The translations under genes were made by a program, and so were the position numbers. From an uncultured Sphingomonadales bacterium (GTDB lineage: Bacteria; Pseudomonadota; Alphaproteobacteria; Sphingomonadales; Sphingomonadaceae), in assembly GCA_903958285.1 (NCBI GenBank), contig CAJBSR010000233.1, forward strand, positions 1 to 9,076: a stretch of DNA of 9,076 nucleotides. Direction: 5' to 3'. Shown in pieces: positions 6,092-9,076 of the stretch. The notes under the pieces are model-generated. The model had not been told where the DNA came from. It worked only from the letters and a program-made list of their open reading frames with translations, and made no database searches. Position 1 is the first letter of the stretch; every line of letters starts with the position of its first letter.

Positions 6092-7186
6092 ATGAACTTC
6101 CAGTTTTCCGAAGAAGCAGAAGCCCTGCGCGAACAGGCGCGGCGCTTTCTTGAAGATAAATCAGGGCACGACAAAGCCCGCGCTGTGATGGAATCTGGCG
6201 TCAGCCATGATGCCGCTTTGTGGGCGGAGATTGTGGGCCTCGGCTGGACGGCGCTTCGTATCCCGGAAGAACATGGCGGCCTCGGCCTGTCGGTTCTGGA
6301 ATTGTGCGTGCTGGCCGAAGAAATTGGCCGTGTCGTTGCACCCGTTCCCTTCACCTCCTCTGTTCTGCTTGCAACCGAAGCGCTCATCGCCGCGGGCACA
6401 GACGCACAGAAGGCCAAGTGGCTCCCCAAGCTCGCCGATGGCTCGGCCATCGGTGCCGTCGCCCTTGCCGAAGGTACCGCGACACCCGGCCTGCGCTCCA
6501 GCCTCAAGATTGCCGATGGCAAGGCGACGGGCGTCAAGGTGCCTGTGCAGGATGCCGCGGCTGCCGACTTCCTCATCCTGTCCGGTCCGGAAGGTCTCTA
6601 TCTTGTTGAGACCAAGGCACCGGGCGTGACCATCGCTGCCGTTGAAACCATTGACCTTGTCCGCCGCTCCTCGCGGGTGACGTTGCAGGATGCCCCTGTC
6701 GAAGCTCTGGATGGCGGTCAGGCTGCTTTGGACAAGTTCCTCCAGTCCTCGGCCGTCCTCCTCGCCTTTGAAGGCGTGGGCGGCGCGGACGCAGCGATGG
6801 AAATGGCGCTGGCCTATGCGCAGGACCGCGTGGCCTTTGGTCGCAAGATTGCAGGCTATCAGGCGGTCAAGCACCGGCTGGCCGATATGTACATCAAGAA
6901 CCAGCTCGCCCGGTCGCACTCTTATTACGGCGCTTGGGCGTTGCTGACGGACGCGCCGGAACTGGTGCAGGCCGCCGCCGGTGCCCGCCTCGCCGCGATG
7001 GACGCGTTCCAGTTTGCAGGGGAAGAAAATGTCCAGCTGCATGGCGGCATTGGCTTCACCTGGGAAAGCAATTGCCAATTCTATTACCGCCGGGCGCGTC
7101 TGTTGACGCTGACGCTCGGTGCCAAATCACATTGGTCTGACGTGCTTGTGCGCTCGCTTGAGCAGCGCAACGCATTGGCCGCTTAA
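6092..7186 (+). CDS. Acyl-CoA dehydrogenase-like subunit lacking the catalytic base
   Basis: This 364-residue protein has the acyl-CoA dehydrogenase fold: a helical N-terminal domain (about 1-115, with P-E-E-H-G-G-L-G at 58-65), a beta middle domain (about 120-210) and a C-terminal helical domain. It keeps the C-terminal motifs that normally hold the FAD of a neighbouring subunit: R246 and F249-G-R (D-R-V-A-F-G-R-K) and Q315-L-H-G-G. It lacks others. The middle-domain signature with Glu-Pro and Gly-Ser-Asp is absent (A-E-G-T-A-T-P-G instead), the medium-chain-type catalytic Glu position is L342, and the isovaleryl-type Glu position is Ser. It is therefore unlikely to work alone. The start is firm: GAGGA at 6081-6085 lies 6 bases before the ATG. 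The next gene begins 11 bp after the stop and supplies the missing motifs. The substrate is unknown; comparable pairs act on steroid side chains in mycobacteria, but that is not shown here. Confidence 0.9.
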   Translation: MNFQFSEEAEALREQARRFLEDKSGHDKARAVMESGVSHDAALWAEIVGLGWTALRIPEEHGGLGLSVLELCVLAEEIGRVVAPVPFTSSVLLATEALIAAGTDAQKAKWLPKLADGSAIGAVALAEGTATPGLRSSLKIADGKATGVKVPVQDAAAADFLILSGPEGLYLVETKAPGVTIAAVETIDLVRRSSRVTLQDAPVEALDGGQAALDKFLQSSAVLLAFEGVGGADAAMEMALAYAQDRVAFGRKIAGYQAVKHRLADMYIKNQLARSHSYYGAWALLTDAPELVQAAAGARLAAMDAFQFAGEENVQLHGGIGFTWESNCQFYYRRARLLTLTLGAKSHWSDVLVRSLEQRNALAA

Positions 7187-7191
7187 GGAGA
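7187..7191 (+). promoter_or_regulatory. Ribosome binding site of the second dehydrogenase gene
   Basis: GGAGA follows directly on the TAA of the upstream gene and lies 6 bases before the ATG at 7198. With only 11 bp between the two reading frames, coupled translation and balanced subunit amounts are likely. Confidence 0.75.
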
Positions 7192-7197
7192 GACGAC

Positions 7198-8427
7198 ATG
7201 GATTTCGAAGACACCGCAGAAGAAGCCGCCTACCGCGCCAAGGTCAAAGCCTGGCTCGATGCCAATAAGGACGCCATCCAGCAGGAAGACTATTCCAGCC
7301 GGGCGGAGTCGGTCGCCGCGGCAAAGCGCTGGCAGGCCCGCAAATATGAAGCCGGTTTTGTCGGCATCACCTGGCCCAAGGCCGTTGGTGGTCAGGGCGG
7401 AACCCCGATGCAGCAGATCATCTTCAATCAGGAAGAAGCCAAGTTTAACGCGCCGACGGGCCTTTATGCCATCGGCCTTGGCATGTGCATCCCGACGGTG
7501 TTCAGTCATGGCCTGACACCCGATATCGCCCAGCGCTATGTGCCGGTCGCGATGAAGGGCGAAGAAGTCTGGTGCCAGCTCTTCTCCGAACCCGCTGCAG
7601 GCTCTGACCTGGCCGGCATCCGCACGCGTGCGGAACGGGATGGTGATGAATGGGTGATCAACGGCCAGAAGGTCTGGACATCGGGCGCGCATCTGTCGGA
7701 CTTCGGCATTGTCGTCACGCGCACTGACCCAAGCGTGCCTAAGCATAAGGGCCTGACGATGTTCATCGTCGACATGAAGGCGCCGGGCATGGAAGTGCGC
7801 CCGATCAAGCAGATGTCAGGCGGCAGCGAGTTTAACGAAGTCTTCTTCACCGATGTCCGCGTCAAGGATACGCACCGTCTGGGTGCCGTGGGCGATGGCT
7901 GGAAGGTGTCGCTGACGACGCTGATGCACGAACGTCTTGCAGTTGGCGGCAAGCCTGCCAGCGCGCCGGGCGTGAAGGAAATGATCGAACTCGCGAAGTC
8001 CATCGATCTGGCCGAAGGCAATGCGCTCGAACAGAGCCATGTTCGCCAGCGGATTGCGGATGCCTATATCGCGGATCGCGGCATTTCGCTGACCAGCATG
8101 CGGACCATCTCGGCGCTGTCGTCAGGCCGCACACCGGGTCCGGAATCGTCCATCTCCAAGGTGGTCGTTGCGAAAACCATGCAGGACATTGGCGCCTTTG
8201 CTTCTGACCTGTGTGAAGGCGCGGGGCTCCTGATGGGTGAAGATTCGCCCAACATCCCGCATCTCTCGCGCTTCCAGACGAGCTATATCGGCGCGGCCGG
8301 TCTGCGTATTGCAGGTGGCACGGATGAAATCCTGCGCAACATCATCGCAGAGCGCGTGCTTGGCCTGCCGGGCGAAATCCGGCCGGATAAGGACATCCCG
8401 TTCAGCGAAGCCGCAAAGCTCGGCTAA
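7198..8427 (+). CDS. Acyl-CoA dehydrogenase catalytic-type subunit
   Basis: This 409-residue protein is the likely catalytic partner, oxidising an acyl-CoA to the 2,3-enoyl-CoA with FAD. It carries the first family signature F-S-E-P-A-A-G-S-D (129-137) and the W-T-S flavin-contact motif at 160-162. The candidate catalytic base is Glu245 in M-H-E-R-L-A, at the position used by isovaleryl-CoA and long-chain dehydrogenases. The alternative medium-chain-type position is Gly363 in I-A-G-G-T-D-E-I-L-R, as expected when the base sits on the earlier helix. The Arg-x-x-Phe-Gly motif and the Gln-x-x-Gly-Gly motif, both kept by the upstream subunit, are missing (N-A-L-E-Q-S-H-V-R and E-G-A-G-L-L-M-G instead). 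The two proteins thus look like halves of one heteromeric enzyme. I-L-R-N-I-I-A-E-R-V-L-G-L-P near the end is typical of this subgroup. Substrate chain or ring type cannot be read from the sequence. Confidence 0.93.
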   Translation: MDFEDTAEEAAYRAKVKAWLDANKDAIQQEDYSSRAESVAAAKRWQARKYEAGFVGITWPKAVGGQGGTPMQQIIFNQEEAKFNAPTGLYAIGLGMCIPTVFSHGLTPDIAQRYVPVAMKGEEVWCQLFSEPAAGSDLAGIRTRAERDGDEWVINGQKVWTSGAHLSDFGIVVTRTDPSVPKHKGLTMFIVDMKAPGMEVRPIKQMSGGSEFNEVFFTDVRVKDTHRLGAVGDGWKVSLTTLMHERLAVGGKPASAPGVKEMIELAKSIDLAEGNALEQSHVRQRIADAYIADRGISLTSMRTISALSSGRTPGPESSISKVVVAKTMQDIGAFASDLCEGAGLLMGEDSPNIPHLSRFQTSYIGAAGLRIAGGTDEILRNIIAERVLGLPGEIRPDKDIPFSEAAKLG

Positions 8428-8434
8428 AACATCA

Positions 8435-8465
8435 GGGTCGCCGCGCACCACGCGGCGGCCCTTTT
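8435..8465 (+). terminator. Rho-independent terminator of the dehydrogenase operon
   Basis: GGGTCGCCGCG (8435-8445) pairs with CGCGGCGGCCC (8451-8461) over 11 bp, with a single G-T pair and the loop CACCA. TTTT follows directly (8462-8465). It starts 7 bp after the stop codon. On the minus strand the hairpin is followed after about five bases by TTTT, so it may also stop the convergent gene that ends at 8469. Confidence 0.9.
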
Positions 8466-8468
8466 CAT

Positions 8469-9076
8469 TTATTGGGGTGTCGGATCACGCAAGGGTTCCG
8501 GGCCGCCTTTCACGATGGGACGACACCGCGGCGGCGTCCGCCCATTTTCGGCCATCTGTGCGCACAACCGCTCCATAATCTCCGCGCGCCGCTCCGGTGT
8601 CATCTTCGGGCGGCAACCATTGGCCGCCGGGTTGCTGGCTTGATCGGGCGTGCAGACCGGCAAAGCCTGACGATCCGCCCGCCGTTCCTGCCGCAACGCC
8701 TTCGCCTCTTGAATGACCTCTTTACGTTCCGCCCGCGTGTCTGCGGCCTTAAAGCGATCCAGCAACGCGCGTTCCTTTTCGGTATCGGCAGGTAGGCCCA
8801 TCGCCGCACGACGCGCTTCACGCCGTTCCAGACGCGCCTCTATACGATCAACGGCTTTCTGCTGGCGTGGGGGCACGGCCGCAGGTGGCGTAGGGGCTGC
8901 AGGCGCCGTTGTCGGGGCGGGCGCAACTGATACTGCCGCCATCGCCTGTTTCTCCCGATGGGCGGTGCGAACAGAAGGCGCCTTCACGGACTCCGGCATG
9001 ACGCTGGCAATCTGGACGAGGACGGGCAGACGGGCGCCTGCTTCCCCCAACCAGCCACCTGCTGCTGCCGCCGCCG
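8469..9076 (-). CDS. Unknown charged Ala/Pro-rich protein with two Cys pairs (5' end cut by window)
   Basis: The frame is open to the right edge, reading A-A-A-A-A-G-G-W before the first possible start (a TTG at 9050), so the true N-terminus probably lies outside. From that TTG 193 residues are visible. A mildly hydrophobic stretch (L-P-V-L-V-Q-I-A-S-V-M) is followed by an Ala/Pro/Thr-rich linker (about 37-61), then by a highly charged Arg/Glu/Lys/Ala-rich helical segment (about 65-127) that could be a coiled coil. Cys133, Cys146, Cys163 and Cys176 lie in the C-terminal part as two C-x12-C pairs, a layout that would suit disulfides in an exported protein. The tail is Pro-rich. I do not recognise the family. 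The upstream alanine run may be part of a signal or membrane segment, which would place the protein in the envelope, but this cannot be checked here. The stop is TAA at 8471-8469. Confidence 0.7.
   Translation of the reverse strand, partial: AAAAAGGWLGEAGARLPVLVQIASVMPESVKAPSVRTAHREKQAMAAVSVAPAPTTAPAAPTPPAAVPPRQQKAVDRIEARLERREARRAAMGLPADTEKERALLDRFKAADTRAERKEVIQEAKALRQERRADRQALPVCTPDQASNPAANGCRPKMTPERRAEIMERLCAQMAENGRTPPRCRPIVKGGPEPLRDPTPQ

Noticed and set aside
6161..7078. Minus-strand open frame of 305 codons opposite the first dehydrogenase subunit
   Set aside because: It is antisense to a gene with clear family motifs and has no sensible start or neighbours of its own.

Overview
The window looks like a piece of a chromosome from a GC-rich Gram-negative bacterium. 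An alphaproteobacterium, perhaps of the Sphingomonadales, fits best. That placement rests on overall impressions (high GC third positions, an outer-membrane TpsB transporter, a CHASE2-EAL protein, a paired acyl-CoA dehydrogenase operon) and not on any marker gene. No rRNA, tRNA, CRISPR array, insertion sequence or phage gene is visible.

Left part (1-5986): an envelope and signalling block. A TpsB/ShlB/FhaC-type outer-membrane transporter (minus strand, start read as ATG at 1780) is divergent from a two-gene plus-strand unit. The first of these is an exported FecR-domain protein with a proline/valine-rich 21-residue tandem repeat. The second, 46 bp further on, is a membrane protein with a periplasmic CHASE2 sensor, a degenerate GGDEF and an intact-looking EAL c-di-GMP phosphodiesterase domain. 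No TpsA exoprotein is inside the window. A possible start codon with a ribosome binding site at 21 on the minus strand, just downstream of TpsB, suggests another gene leaving by the left edge. My reading is a secretion or surface-protein locus with its own envelope FecR protein and c-di-GMP sensor.

Right part (6092-8427): a tight two-gene operon for two different acyl-CoA dehydrogenase-like subunits, ended by a strong hairpin terminator. The motifs lost in one subunit are kept in the other. This is what a heteromeric enzyme of the FadE28/FadE29 kind would show, with one complete active site built from both chains.

Right edge (8469-9076): a convergent minus-strand gene of unknown function, cut by the window end. 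It is Ala/Pro-rich, then strongly charged and helical, then carries two evenly spaced cysteine pairs.

Nearly all long antisense reading frames are shadows of these genes. Non-coding stretches are short: 22-121, 1781-1944, 3577-3622, 5987-6091 and 8428-8468.
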